From: SHLQ01 sp964610745
Lineage (GTDB): Bacteria; Actinomycetota; Acidimicrobiia; Acidimicrobiales; SHLQ01
Direction of reading: 5' to 3'
Length of the DNA: 64,000 nucleotides
NCBI GenBank assembly: GCA_964610745.1
Contig: CAZSYL010000007.1
Coordinates: 32,577 to 96,576, forward strand
The notes beneath the pieces are model-generated. The model was not told the DNA's origin, made no database searches, and was given only the letters and a program-made list of their open reading frames with translations. The position numbers and the translations under genes are program-made. Positions 54,021-62,475 of this stretch are shown here, one piece after another. Every line of letters begins with the position of its first letter. The stretch's first letter is position 1.

Positions 54021-55121
54021 ATGAAAGGTTCTCTTCGGGTTGTTCGGGCCCCGCGCTGGGTCTGGTTGCTTCTCTTCGCTGCCTTTCTGACTGCGTGTGG
54101 TGAGTCCTTCACTCAAGAACGGACAGAAAATGCGTTCGACCCGAACCTCCCCGATCCGACCGAAATCCAGCGATCGGGCGCCAATGGGCCTCTGCCAGGG
54201 CTGGCGCCGGGTGATGCGCCGGTACCCGAGGGTTACTTCCGGTCGTTCGATCGAGATCAGATCGAGCCCGTCTACGAACCGACATTTGTTGGCGCTGACG
54301 GCGTTTCGTGGCCCGACGATGAGGTGGTCATTGGAGTGAACATCAACGGCCAGCAGCGGGCCTATCCCGTCGGGTTCCTCTCCAATCGGGAGTTGGTCAT
54401 CGACGAGATCGATGACATACCCATACTTGTCAGTTGGTGACCGCTTTGCAGCACGGCGTTGGTCCATCGCCGAGAGATAGACGGAAACACCGTCGTATTC
54501 GGGAATCAGGGTGATCTCTGGAACAACGCCATGACGTGGTTCGATCACGACACCGGGAGCGTGTGGAGTCAGGTCACTGGTACGGCAATTCTCGGGCCGC
54601 TGACAGGAGAGAGCGTCGAGTTGCTGCCGTCGGATCTGTCGTCGTGGTCTGACTGGCGTGAACAGTTTCCAGACACGCTGGCGCTTGCGACCGAGACCGG
54701 GCGTAACACCTTTAGTGTCAGGCAGCTAACGGTCATCGCCCAGCTCGAAGAACAAACGGCTGGTTTGAAGTTCATAGACCTCGAAGAGGTCGGGTCGATT
54801 TCGACCGACCTAGCTGGCGAACCAATCGTCTTCGTCGCTATCCCCGAGTTTGAACGCTGGGCGGTCTTCTCTCGGCTCGTCGGCGGCGTCGAGCGCGAAC
54901 TCATTCTGGTCGATGATGTACTCGAAGATCCAGCGACGGGCGATCGATGGGATCCTGCGACCGGGCGTCCATTGACTGGTCAGCCGCTCCTCGACCGGGT
55001 CCCGACTTTCAGCTCGAGGTTTATCGACTGGCAGGCGTTCTTCCCCGACGGCGAAGTATTGATCGAGCCAGAGTTTATTCGGCCACGTCAGATCGGCACG
55101 AAGTCGTACGTTCATGGGTAA
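54021..55121 (+). CDS. DUF3179 lipoprotein with in-frame TGA at the CPLC motif; candidate selenoprotein
   Basis: The frame from ATG 54021 to the stop at 55121 is 366 codons if the TGA at 54438-54440 is read through. The N-terminus is a signal peptide with lipobox (LTACGES). DUF3179 features lie on both sides of the TGA in the same frame: before it GVNINGQQRAYPVGFL and DIPILVSW, after it PLCSTALVHRREIDG, FGNQGDLWNNAMTWFD and the TGTAILGPLTG segment. The family normally has YCPLC here, so TGA stands at the first Cys of a CxxC (codon 140, Cys143 intact). Options are selenocysteine (UxxC redox motif), a nonsense mutation, or a sequence error. No other lesion is seen. Confidence 0.75.
54454..54472 (+). 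promoter_or_regulatory. SECIS-like hairpin 13 bases after the in-frame TGA
   Basis: CGGCG (54454-54458) pairs with CGCCG (54468-54472). The loop is UUGGUCCAU; a U-A pair inside it would leave a GGUCC apical loop. The GG lies 21-22 bases past the TGA, inside the 16-37 range reported for bacterial SECIS apical loops, and GGUC recalls the E. coli fdhF element. Computed by eye only. Confidence 0.5.
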
Positions 55122-55175
55122 CGCCGAACCCCGAACGTGACTCGTGGCCACTGGGCCGCCGACGATGCCGAGTAG

Positions 55176-55820
55176 CTAGTGAGTGATGTTTGGTTCGATC
55201 GTGCCGCGCTGGTTTGGCTCGATTGGAGCCGACGGTGCACAGCCGTAGTTGAGGATGCGAAGGACGCGATCGGTGCGCTTCATGCTGAGGACAGAAACGG
55301 TCGCGGTTTCCATCACAAATCGGCGTCCCTCTTCGGCTGGCATGCCGATCCAGCGGGCGATGAGGATCGCCAGTAGGTGTCCGTGTGCGAAGACGATGAC
55401 CGGTCCGTCGTCTGACGCGGTGTCGATGCGTTCGATCGCCCGATCAGCACGTACGCCGACGTCGTGAGCGCTTTCGCCGCCTTCGAGGTCGCCGGACCAT
55501 TTTGACCAGCCGGGCTCTTCGGCGACGATGTCGGCGTTGGTGCGGCCTTCGTACTTCCCGTAGTCCCATTCGAGTAGGTCGTCATCGAGGATGAGTGCGC
55601 CCGGATCGTGGGTGACGCCCGAGATCTCGCCCGTCTCGCGAGCTCGCTGTAGGGGAGAGGAGAAGCGGTGGGAGAAGTTCCAGCCGGTGAGGGTTGGACC
55701 CACAAGCTTTGCCTGTTCTCGGCCCTTGGTGGTGAGCGGGATGTCGGTCAGGCCGGTGTGCTGGCCATCGCGACTCCACTCGGTTTCACCATGGCGAACG
55801 AGGACGATCTTGGAGGTCAT
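55176..55820 (-). CDS. Histidine phosphatase (phosphoglycerate-mutase-like)
   Basis: The 214-residue enzyme has the RHG motif LVRHGETEW (Arg9, His10), a second Arg in SSPLQRARET, an acidic residue in LLEWDYGKYEG and the second His in FAHGHLLA. This is the complete catalytic set of the branch that includes GpmB/CobC-type phosphatases. The ATG at 55820 is favoured. The substrate is not readable. It is followed downstream (after 55 bases) only by the end of the DUF3179 gene in convergent orientation; upstream lies the carotenoid oxygenase. Confidence 0.88.
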   Translation of the reverse strand: MTSKIVLVRHGETEWSRDGQHTGLTDIPLTTKGREQAKLVGPTLTGWNFSHRFSSPLQRARETGEISGVTHDPGALILDDDLLEWDYGKYEGRTNADIVAEEPGWSKWSGDLEGGESAHDVGVRADRAIERIDTASDDGPVIVFAHGHLLAILIARWIGMPAEEGRRFVMETATVSVLSMKRTDRVLRILNYGCAPSAPIEPNQRGTIEPNITH

Positions 55821-55855
55821 ACGACTATGACTGTAGTCACTTATGAGCGCGCCCG

Positions 55856-57325
55856 TTAGTCCAAAGCGTTTGCTGGAGCCCAGGTTGCGTGGGTTCCTGA
55901 GCTGATTCGCTCGGGTAGTTGGATCGATGCCACAGGTCCGTGCTCTGGCGACTCCGCATCGAAGATGAGGCAGCGAGACTCGTCCTTGTTCATGTCGCTC
56001 GTGAAGGTGATCAGCCAACCGTCGTCTTCTGCGGTTCCACCGGGGCGAGGCGCCACAACGGTTTCGGAATTGAAAACACCATCCGGCAGTCGGTACTCGG
56101 TTTCGGTTCCTGCGACCACGTCGTGTTTGACGATGCCTTCAAACCCGAACCAGCCATTTGTCGGCAGCGCGTTGTAGGCGAATCGGTACGGTCGGCCAGC
56201 GACTCTTTGATTGATCATTCCGAACTCCATCGTTCGGTCGCTCAGGTGTTCTTCGGTGCAGGCGCCGGTCCGAAGGTTCATGCGCCACCGATGTGCCCGC
56301 GGCAACATCCGGTGCATGTCGACGAAGCGGAACATCATCGATTCGAGGCTTTCGCCTGGCTTTGCTCGAGGAACCGGCTCCTCTTCAAAGAACCCGTCGA
56401 GCACGATCTCGTCGCCGTCTTCGTACGCGTTGATCCAGTGCAAGACAAACGTCGGGTCGGCCTCGAACCACATGATGTCTTTGGTCGAACCGCGCCGAGG
56501 GACAACGGCGAGTCGGGTTGGGAGTTCGGGATGGAATCTCGCTGAATAGCGGCCCACCTGCATAGCTTGCTCATCCCAAAAGAGCGGACAGTCGTTAAGG
56601 ATTGCGTAGTTCTCGGTGAACGCCATGTCGTGAGGAAGGCGAGGTCCGGGGAGCGGTATGTCGATGTAGTGCGTCAGGCTTCCTGACTCGTCGACGACGC
56701 CATACTTCATGAACGGGGCGTCCGTTGAGTAGTTGAAGAACAGCAGCTCGCCGGTTGCTTCATCAACCTTGGAGTGGGCGGACACGCCTTCGGCGGGGAA
56801 GGCTCCACCCCAGGTTTCGACACCATCAGGTTCGAGGGTTTGTGGGTCGAGTCGGTAGAGGTCTCCGCACTGGTAGAAGCTCGACAAGGCCATGCCGCGG
56901 TGCACGACGACGTCGGTGCTCGACGAGTCCTTCATCATCGTGCGGGCGCCCCAGCCGGATTCGGCAATGGTTCGCTCCGGCGGTTCGGCAAGCCCTGCGT
57001 ACTGCGGCTGGCCAGCAGCCTGTTCTGCGAGCAGGCCTGCCGTTGGTACAAAGCGGTTTCGGTACCGGGCTTCACCGTCGGCAAAGGAGATCGAGTGCAA
57101 CATGCCGTCGCCGTCGAAGGGGTGGTAGCGGCCGATTGCTTCCATGAGCGGGTTCTCGGTGTTGCGAAGGTAGACGCCTGCGAGCTCGCTCGGGATTTTG
57201 CCGACGACGTCGAGGTCCCAAGCGTCGTACTCGGTGTCCTGGGGCCTCCAGGCATGTGAACGGTAAGGGTGATCGTCGTCTGCGGGCAGGGTGGATACGA
57301 ATGGGCGGCGGCTCTGGACCTTCAC
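55856..57325 (-). CDS. Carotenoid cleavage oxygenase family protein
   Basis: The 489-residue protein has the four expected Fe(II) His: SAHSKVD, LPHDMAF, VLHWINAYEDGD and GTHATW near the C-terminus, with second-shell Glu residues. It begins with RPFVSTLPADDDHPY and GVYLRNTENP, as in bacterial CCOs including apocarotenoid oxygenases and lignostilbene or isoeugenol dioxygenases. It starts at a GTG overlapping the thiolase stop by 4 bases, so the two are translationally coupled. Substrate identity is open. Confidence 0.9.
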   Translation of the reverse strand: MKVQSRRPFVSTLPADDDHPYRSHAWRPQDTEYDAWDLDVVGKIPSELAGVYLRNTENPLMEAIGRYHPFDGDGMLHSISFADGEARYRNRFVPTAGLLAEQAAGQPQYAGLAEPPERTIAESGWGARTMMKDSSSTDVVVHRGMALSSFYQCGDLYRLDPQTLEPDGVETWGGAFPAEGVSAHSKVDEATGELLFFNYSTDAPFMKYGVVDESGSLTHYIDIPLPGPRLPHDMAFTENYAILNDCPLFWDEQAMQVGRYSARFHPELPTRLAVVPRRGSTKDIMWFEADPTFVLHWINAYEDGDEIVLDGFFEEEPVPRAKPGESLESMMFRFVDMHRMLPRAHRWRMNLRTGACTEEHLSDRTMEFGMINQRVAGRPYRFAYNALPTNGWFGFEGIVKHDVVAGTETEYRLPDGVFNSETVVAPRPGGTAEDDGWLITFTSDMNKDESRCLIFDAESPEHGPVASIQLPERISSGTHATWAPANALD

Positions 57326-58554
57326 GCGTCAACCCCCTCGATGATGAAGCTCACGGTGGTAGCCGTGGAGCCACCGATGTTTAGCGTTTGTGCTCGGCGA
57401 GCTCCGTCGACCTGAAATGCACCAGCTGCGTTGGTGACTTGGGCGGTTGCGTCTGCAACCATGCGAGCTCCCGTTGCGCCAACGGGGTGGCCGCCGCCGA
57501 TGAGCCCTCCGGACGGATTGAGCGGTATCGAGCCGTCTCGACGGATCCTGCCGTCTTCGATGGCTTGCCAACTTTGTCCAGGTTCGGTGATCCCGAGGTG
57601 ATCGATCGCCATGTACTCCGATGGCGTCATGCAGTCGTGGACTTCTGCAAGGTCGACGTCGCTAATGCCGCTGATTCCCGCACGAGTCCATGCATCGGTG
57701 ATGGCCGACCGGACGTGGCCCATGACGTAGTCGGAGTGAGGACGCTCCAGCTTTGATTCCAATGAAAGACCGACGGTTGCGTGACCCCAGCCGGCCAGAA
57801 CGGCCGATGGTGTCCGGCCGTGATTGTCGAGCCATCGTTCCGAGACGAGGACAACACCTGCTGCGCCATCGGTGATCTGACAGCAATCGTTGCGTCGGAG
57901 CCGGCCAGCAACGACCGGGTTGAGGTGGTCGTCGGTGCCGAACGAGTCTGAGCTCAGCTTCCATGTGCGGGTTTGAGCGTTCGGGTTGTCCTGCGCGTTT
58001 TCAAGGTTGATTCGCCCGATCTCGCGCAAGTGATGTTCGTCGAGGCCGAAGCGTGCGTCGTATTCGTCGGCGAGCCGATCAAATGTGGCGGGCCAAATGA
58101 ACTCGACCCCGTCGGTTTCGTGCCCCACCCACGCTGCGGCTTGTTGCACCTTGGCCGCATCTGGGCCTGGCATCGTCCGTTCTTGTTCGAGCCCAAGGAC
58201 GAGGACGCAGTCATAGCGTCCCGCTTCGATCTCTGCGCTGGCGGCGAGGATCGACATCGAGCTTGACGCGCAGGCGGCTTCTTGGCGCATGGCCGGAACA
58301 CCCCAGAGCTCCGGTTCGACCTGGCTCGCGAGCGCTCCGAGGTGGGCTTGACCGTTGTAGAGGCCACCGAAGGCGTTGCCGACGTGAATGGACTCGACGT
58401 CGGAGGGTGCAATGCCGGCGGCGTCGAGCGTGCTGTCGACGGCTTCGGCCATGAGGTTGGATACGTCGTTGCCTTCGCGGGTCAGGTTGCGGGCGAAGTC
58501 ACTTCGCCACGTGCCGAGGATTGCGACGGGAGAGGAGGGTCTGGGCGAGGCCAT
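57322..58554 (-). CDS. Thiolase-family acetyl-CoA acetyltransferase (SCP2-like)
   Basis: The 410-residue protein has the thiolase nucleophile region EAACASSS (Cys about residue 95), HDCMTPSEY and the GGGHPVGATG loop with catalytic His; it lacks the second Cys of classical thiolases and so resembles the SCP2/steroid-type group. It may cleave beta-keto acyl-CoAs with bulky chains. The gene is divergent from a TetR regulator with an operator-like repeat between. Coupled to the carotenoid oxygenase by a 4-base overlap. Confidence 0.85.
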   Translation of the reverse strand: MASPRPSSPVAILGTWRSDFARNLTREGNDVSNLMAEAVDSTLDAAGIAPSDVESIHVGNAFGGLYNGQAHLGALASQVEPELWGVPAMRQEAACASSSMSILAASAEIEAGRYDCVLVLGLEQERTMPGPDAAKVQQAAAWVGHETDGVEFIWPATFDRLADEYDARFGLDEHHLREIGRINLENAQDNPNAQTRTWKLSSDSFGTDDHLNPVVAGRLRRNDCCQITDGAAGVVLVSERWLDNHGRTPSAVLAGWGHATVGLSLESKLERPHSDYVMGHVRSAITDAWTRAGISGISDVDLAEVHDCMTPSEYMAIDHLGITEPGQSWQAIEDGRIRRDGSIPLNPSGGLIGGGHPVGATGARMVADATAQVTNAAGAFQVDGARRAQTLNIGGSTATTVSFIIEGVDA

Positions 58555-58561
58555 ACGGATT

Positions 58562-58582
58562 ACTTACTGACCGTTGGTAAGT
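58562..58582. promoter_or_regulatory. TetR operator candidate between thiolase and TetR genes
   Basis: ACTTAC (58562-58567) and GTAAGT (58577-58582) are perfect complements with a 9-base spacer. It lies 8 bases upstream of the thiolase start and 50 bases upstream of the TetR start, the usual place for an autoregulated divergent pair. Confidence 0.65.
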
Positions 58583-58632
58583 TTGTCAACCGAGGCTTGC
58601 TTTCATAGTCGGGTTGCGGCCGCTAAATCGTC

Positions 58633-59166
58633 ATGCTCACTGCTACCTTCGATCAGGTGGCTACGCAGACCGAGCGACGAGACGCGACGAGGCAGGCGAT
58701 TCTCTCGTCAGCAATGAAACAGTTCACCGACGATGGCACGTCGACGTCGATGGAATCGATCGCGTCTGCTGCGGGCGTCACCAAGGGGTCTATCCATTAC
58801 CACTTCGGGTCGCGGATCGGGCTTCTTCGGGCTGTTGCCGAGTACACGATTGGCCAGCTCGAACAACGCATTACTCGTTCGGCTGAATCCGGGGTCGAGG
58901 CATGGGTGCGCTCGGTGCTGGTTGCGCAAGCAACGCCAAAGGGCCGCATGCTGTTCACGATTCACGACGAGTTGGCAGCTTCAGGCGAGCTCGCCGACGT
59001 CGACCCGTTCCCGTATTTCACCCTGCGACTCGCCGAGTTCGAGATTCCGTCGCCGCCTCCGGTTGTTGCGGCAGCGCTCATTCAATATGGCCGTCAGCTC
59101 GCCTTCGGAAATACCTCAGCGGAAAACATCGACGACGTCATGGCCGACTTCACCAAACTCCTCTAA
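58633..59166 (+). CDS. TetR/AcrR-family regulator
   Basis: The 177-residue protein has an N-terminal HTH (RQAILSSAMKQFTDDGTSTSMESIASAAGVTKGSIHYHFGSR, given here as the domain span about 20-60) and a C-terminal ligand domain. It is divergent from the thiolase/carotenoid-oxygenase/phosphatase genes and probably represses them and itself through the 58562-58582 repeat. The ligand is unknown, maybe an acyl-CoA or apocarotenoid. Confidence 0.88.
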   Translation: MLTATFDQVATQTERRDATRQAILSSAMKQFTDDGTSTSMESIASAAGVTKGSIHYHFGSRIGLLRAVAEYTIGQLEQRITRSAESGVEAWVRSVLVAQATPKGRMLFTIHDELAASGELADVDPFPYFTLRLAEFEIPSPPPVVAAALIQYGRQLAFGNTSAENIDDVMADFTKLL

Positions 59167-59191
59167 CCCTCCCCGGAATTTTGGTTGGGTG

Positions 59192-59971
59192 CTACTTGGG
59201 CGGCATCCGGATGCCACCGTCGACTCGGATGGTCTCGGCGTTCATATAGGGGTTCGTGATGAGGTCCATGACCATGTAGGCGAGTTCTTCACCTGACCCG
59301 AGTCGTTTGGGGAACAGCACCGATTGGCCGAGGTGCGCTTTGAACTGGTCGCTCTGCTCGCCTTCGCCGTAGATGGGCGTATCGATGAGACCTGGGGCAA
59401 TGGTGTTCACCCGAATGCCAATCGCAGACAGGTCACGGGCGATCGGCAGGGTCATCCCCACGATGCCGCCTTTGGATGCAGAGTACGCACACTGGCCGAT
59501 CTGGCCATCGAAGGCGGCAGCTGATGCCATGTTCACGATTGCGCCCCGCTGACCGTCTTCGTCGACCGGATCCGTCTTCGACATGGCCGCAGCCGATCGG
59601 CTGAGCATGTTGAACGATCCAACGAGGTTGATGTCGACGACCTTACGAAAGGCATCGAGATCGAAGGGTTCGCCGTCGCGGGTGACCGTACGGCCAGCCC
59701 AGCCAATACCAGCTGAGTTCACGAGCGCCCGCAGTGGACCCATCTCTGAGGCAGCGCCGATCGCGGCGTCGGCGTCTTCTTGAGAGGTCACGTCACACTT
59801 GACGAACAGCCCGCCGAGCTCGGAAGCAACGGCTTGACCTTTCTCTTCGTTGAGGTCGGCAATGACGACCCGACTTCCGGCGGCGGAGAGTTGGCGGGCT
59901 GCGGCTTCACCGATTCCTGATGCGCCGCCGGTGATGATCGAACTGCTTTCTTCGAGATTGAGACGTGGCAT
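59192..59971 (-). CDS. 3-hydroxyacyl-CoA dehydrogenase-like SDR (HSD10 type)
   Basis: The 259-residue SDR starts at the ATG at 59971 (1-base overlap with the thiolase stop). It has TGGASGIG (14-21), VNSAG, the catalytic Ser-Tyr-Lys (VNMASAAA, YSASK) and the VNTIAPGLIDTP segment. The sequence resembles mitochondrial HSD17B10-type 3-hydroxyacyl-CoA dehydrogenases. Next to a thiolase it should supply the last two steps of a beta-oxidation round. The gene ends the MarR-thiolase-SDR operon. Confidence 0.85.
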   Translation of the reverse strand: MPRLNLEESSSIITGGASGIGEAAARQLSAAGSRVVIADLNEEKGQAVASELGGLFVKCDVTSQEDADAAIGAASEMGPLRALVNSAGIGWAGRTVTRDGEPFDLDAFRKVVDINLVGSFNMLSRSAAAMSKTDPVDEDGQRGAIVNMASAAAFDGQIGQCAYSASKGGIVGMTLPIARDLSAIGIRVNTIAPGLIDTPIYGEGEQSDQFKAHLGQSVLFPKRLGSGEELAYMVMDLITNPYMNAETIRVDGGIRMPPK

Positions 59972-61140
59972 TAGGCGTCGATCCTTTCGATCAGGGTTCC
60001 ATTTGCGAGACCGCCGCCTTCGCACATGGCCTGGAAGCCGTAGGTGCCGTCGGTTCGTTCGAGCTCGTTGACGAGAGTTGTCATGAGCTTGGCACCGGAG
60101 CAGCCCAGTGGGTGGCCGAGCGCGATGGCGCCGCCGTTGACGTTGACCTTGTCGAGGTCGACACCGGTTTCCTTCTGCCAAGCAAGCACGACTGAGGCGA
60201 AGGCTTCGTTGATCTCGAACAGGTCGACATCGTCGATGGAGACGTCGGCTTTGTCGAAGAGCTTCTCTGTCACCGGAATTGGGCCCTTGAGCATCGTCAC
60301 AGGGTCGGTGCCAGCGAGGGCGAAGTTGCGGAAGACCGCACGTGGCTTGAGGCCGAGCTCGTCGGCCTTCTGGCGGCTCATGATGAGCACGGCGGCGGCG
60401 CCGTCGCTGATCTGGCTTGAGTTGCCAGCGGTGATCTTGCCGTCTTCTTGGAAGGCCGGCTTGAGGCCACCGAGGATTTCGGCGGTTGTGCCTTCGCGGA
60501 TGCCCTCGTCGCGGGTCATCATCACGGTCTCACCATCGATGTCGACCGGGACGGGGATGATCTCGTTCTCGAAGCGACCCTCTTCGGTTGCCTGCAACGC
60601 ACGCCGCTGGCTTTCGGCAGCAAACTCGTCGAGGTCCTCTCGGCTGATGTCGTACTCGTCGGCGATCATGTTGGCGCCGATGCCCTGGGGAGGCAGGCCT
60701 TCTTCCGCGTAGCGATCCTGCATGGACTGTGGGAACGGAAAGCCGAGGTCCTTGACGATGGTCGCGCCCATTGGTGTACGGGTCATGACTTCGACGCCGG
60801 CGGCGATGACGACGTCATAGGCGCCCGCCATGACGCCCTGCGCTGCGAAGTGGACTGCCTGCTGGCTCGAACCGCACTGGCGGTCGACGGTCGTAGCGGG
60901 AACGGTCTCGGGCCAACCAGCAGCGAGTACGGCGTTGCGGCCGACGTTGAGTGCTTGCTCGCCGGCCTGCATGACGCAGCCCATGACGACGTCGTCGACC
61001 ATCGCTGGGTCGAGGTTGTTGCGTTCTTCGAGCGCTTTGAGGACGTGGGCTGCAAGGTCGGCTGGGTGCCAGTCCTTGAGCATGCCATTGCGCCTTCCGG
61101 CTGGCGTTCGGACGGCATCGACGATGACGGCTTCAAACAT
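59971..61140 (-). CDS. Acetyl-CoA C-acyltransferase (thiolase)
   Basis: The 389-residue classical thiolase has nucleophile Cys89 (VDRQCGSSQQ), NEAFASV, and the GGAIALGHPLGCSGA loop with catalytic His and second Cys. It starts at ATG 61140 (MFEAVIVDAVRTPAGRRNG), 7 bases after the MarR stop. It is a degradative FadA-type or acetoacetyl-CoA thiolase. Paired with the HSD10-like SDR for fatty-acid or side-chain degradation. Confidence 0.93.
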   Translation of the reverse strand: MFEAVIVDAVRTPAGRRNGMLKDWHPADLAAHVLKALEERNNLDPAMVDDVVMGCVMQAGEQALNVGRNAVLAAGWPETVPATTVDRQCGSSQQAVHFAAQGVMAGAYDVVIAAGVEVMTRTPMGATIVKDLGFPFPQSMQDRYAEEGLPPQGIGANMIADEYDISREDLDEFAAESQRRALQATEEGRFENEIIPVPVDIDGETVMMTRDEGIREGTTAEILGGLKPAFQEDGKITAGNSSQISDGAAAVLIMSRQKADELGLKPRAVFRNFALAGTDPVTMLKGPIPVTEKLFDKADVSIDDVDLFEINEAFASVVLAWQKETGVDLDKVNVNGGAIALGHPLGCSGAKLMTTLVNELERTDGTYGFQAMCEGGGLANGTLIERIDA

Positions 61141-61147
61141 GAGGTAC

Positions 61148-61663
61148 CTATCCCTTTGGTGTTTCCGGCTCGGTTTCGAGCGCGGCAGAAATGTTGTGTT
61201 GTAGACGGACGAGAACATTGGCGAGCGCCTGACGGTCTTCGCGGGGAATGCCCGCTCGGAGTTCCTCGCGGATGCCCCGATCGAGCTCGACAGCGTCGGC
61301 GGCGAGCGCTGCGCCAGCTGTCGTGACCTTAATGAGCCACACTCGGCGATCGTCAGGATCGGGGAGTCGCTCGAGGAGGCCACGCTCCTCCAAACGATCG
61401 ATTTGGGTGCCGGTGACGGCGCGGCCTTGGCGAAGGTGATCGGCGGCGCGGGTCTGTGAGACCGGCCCGAAGTCATTTGCGTAACACAACAGGCTGGCCA
61501 GGCTGAGCGTCAGGTCGAGCGAGGCAAAGCGGTCGTCGTACAACCGCCGTACATCGGTCGCCGCGGAGATGATCGTGCTTTCCACCCGCAGCCACGGCGG
61601 AGCGTCGAGCTCATGGAGGCGCTTGGAGGTTTCGTTCGATTCTGTCGACTCTGTAACTGTCAT
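61148..61663 (-). CDS. MarR-family regulator
   Basis: The 171-residue winged-helix protein has the MarR core (QTRAADHLRQGRAVTGTQIDRLEERGLLERLPDPDDRRVWLIKVT, about residues 70-115) flanked by dimerisation helices. It is the first gene of the thiolase-SDR operon. An exact inverted repeat lies two bases upstream of its ATG, so it likely represses its own operon and responds to an acyl-CoA or aromatic-CoA ligand. Confidence 0.9.
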   Translation of the reverse strand: MTVTESTESNETSKRLHELDAPPWLRVESTIISAATDVRRLYDDRFASLDLTLSLASLLCYANDFGPVSQTRAADHLRQGRAVTGTQIDRLEERGLLERLPDPDDRRVWLIKVTTAGAALAADAVELDRGIREELRAGIPREDRQALANVLVRLQHNISAALETEPETPKG

Positions 61664-61665
61664 GA

Positions 61666-61683
61666 CTGTATGTGAGCATACAG
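61666..61683. promoter_or_regulatory. MarR operator candidate at the operon start
   Basis: CTGTATG (61666-61672) and CATACAG (61677-61683) are exact complements with a 4-base spacer, 2 bases upstream of the marR ATG. Binding here would block transcription or translation start. Confidence 0.7.
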
Positions 61684-61728
61684 AGTTGAGTTGCGACTGC
61701 GAAGTTGAATGAGGTCGGTCGCGTTGGT

Positions 61729-61758
61729 AGATTAATTGAGCGACTGCTCAATTAATCT
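61729..61758. promoter_or_regulatory. 30-base inverted repeat, orphan operator candidate
   Basis: AGATTAATTGAGC (61729-61741) and GCTCAATTAATCT (61746-61758) are exact complements around GACT. The TTGAGC-N4-GCTCAA core is typical of TetR-family operators. It is 66 bases ahead of the marR start and at the head of the poorly coding stretch to the right; no adjacent TetR gene is present. Confidence 0.65.
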
Positions 61759-62475
61759 GGTCGTCGGATGTTGCTTGCTCGCCATCGAATCCGCACGCCC
61801 TTGGCCCATGCCCGCGGCCATGGGTCAGGCCGTCCGCGCTGCCGCATATCGGATCTCGGCCGAGATTGACTCTGACTCTGCCCTCGGTGTTCCGAGCCGA
61901 GCGGTGTACGTGCCGTGTCGCCACACCGATGGACTCTTGCCGATTCTCGCCGGTGGCCGGGTATTTCCGGGCGTGCACCAAAGGGCAGAGATTGACGTCG
62001 ACGCGGACGCGAAGCAGCTGTCTTGGTCCGTGCGTGGCCTTTCGTCCGAACGTTCAGATGAGGGAGGCGTGGCGCAGTTCGACATCGCTGCAGTCGCTGA
62101 CTTGCAGAGCGCAGTTCCTGCGACGTCGGAAGTCGCAGACATCGTCATCGGAACCGAGCTCGGCCTTTCGCCAGGCCATCGCCCCGGCTCGATAGAAAGT
62201 GCAGAATTATGCCCTGCCAGTCGAGCCGCTCAACGAGTAGACCTCACCTCATTGAGGTCGGATTTCCTCGACAGCTTCTCCAGTGCTGCGCCTGCTGAGT
62301 CTCTTCTCATGACCGATGTAGGAGTCATCTGGCGGCGTGCCGAGCTTCCTGCATCGATGGCCGCCTAACACGCGGGCCACTGGTCGCACGTGGCAGCTTC
62401 GGCATCGCCAATTGCCGTCAATTGTCGACTTGAGTTTCGGCGCAGGGGTCGTTGGCAGGTCTGGTCCCGAAGGGT
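61759..62475. other. Poorly coding 0.7 kb stretch
   Basis: No recognised gene is found on either strand between marR and the HNH gene. Codon bias across the only long frame is weak. The region may be a decayed gene, perhaps one once controlled from the 61729-61758 repeat. Confidence 0.4.
61808..62368 (+). CDS. Doubtful hypothetical ORF
   Basis: A 186-residue frame from ATG 61808 (open from a TTG inside the palindrome). The sequence (for example GQAVRAAAYRISAEIDSDS and GGRVFPGVHQRAEIDVDAD) shows no recognised family and no ribosome binding site. It could be a real lineage-specific gene, a remnant, or a chance frame. Confidence 0.25.
   Translation: MPAAMGQAVRAAAYRISAEIDSDSALGVPSRAVYVPCRHTDGLLPILAGGRVFPGVHQRAEIDVDADAKQLSWSVRGLSSERSDEGGVAQFDIAAVADLQSAVPATSEVADIVIGTELGLSPGHRPGSIESAELCPASRAAQRVDLTSLRSDFLDSFSSAAPAESLLMTDVGVIWRRAELPASMAA

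Noticed and set aside
53906..54112. Upstream extension of the OleA frame
   Set aside because: The extra residues are not OleA-like, run into the divergent gene's leader, and the ATG at 53905 has a good ribosome binding site and gives the family length.
54459..55121. Separate gene starting at a TTG after the TGA in the DUF3179 region
   Set aside because: The frame is identical to the upstream part and the sequence continues the same domain without a new start signal. A single gene with an internal TGA explains both halves better, and a frameshift is excluded.
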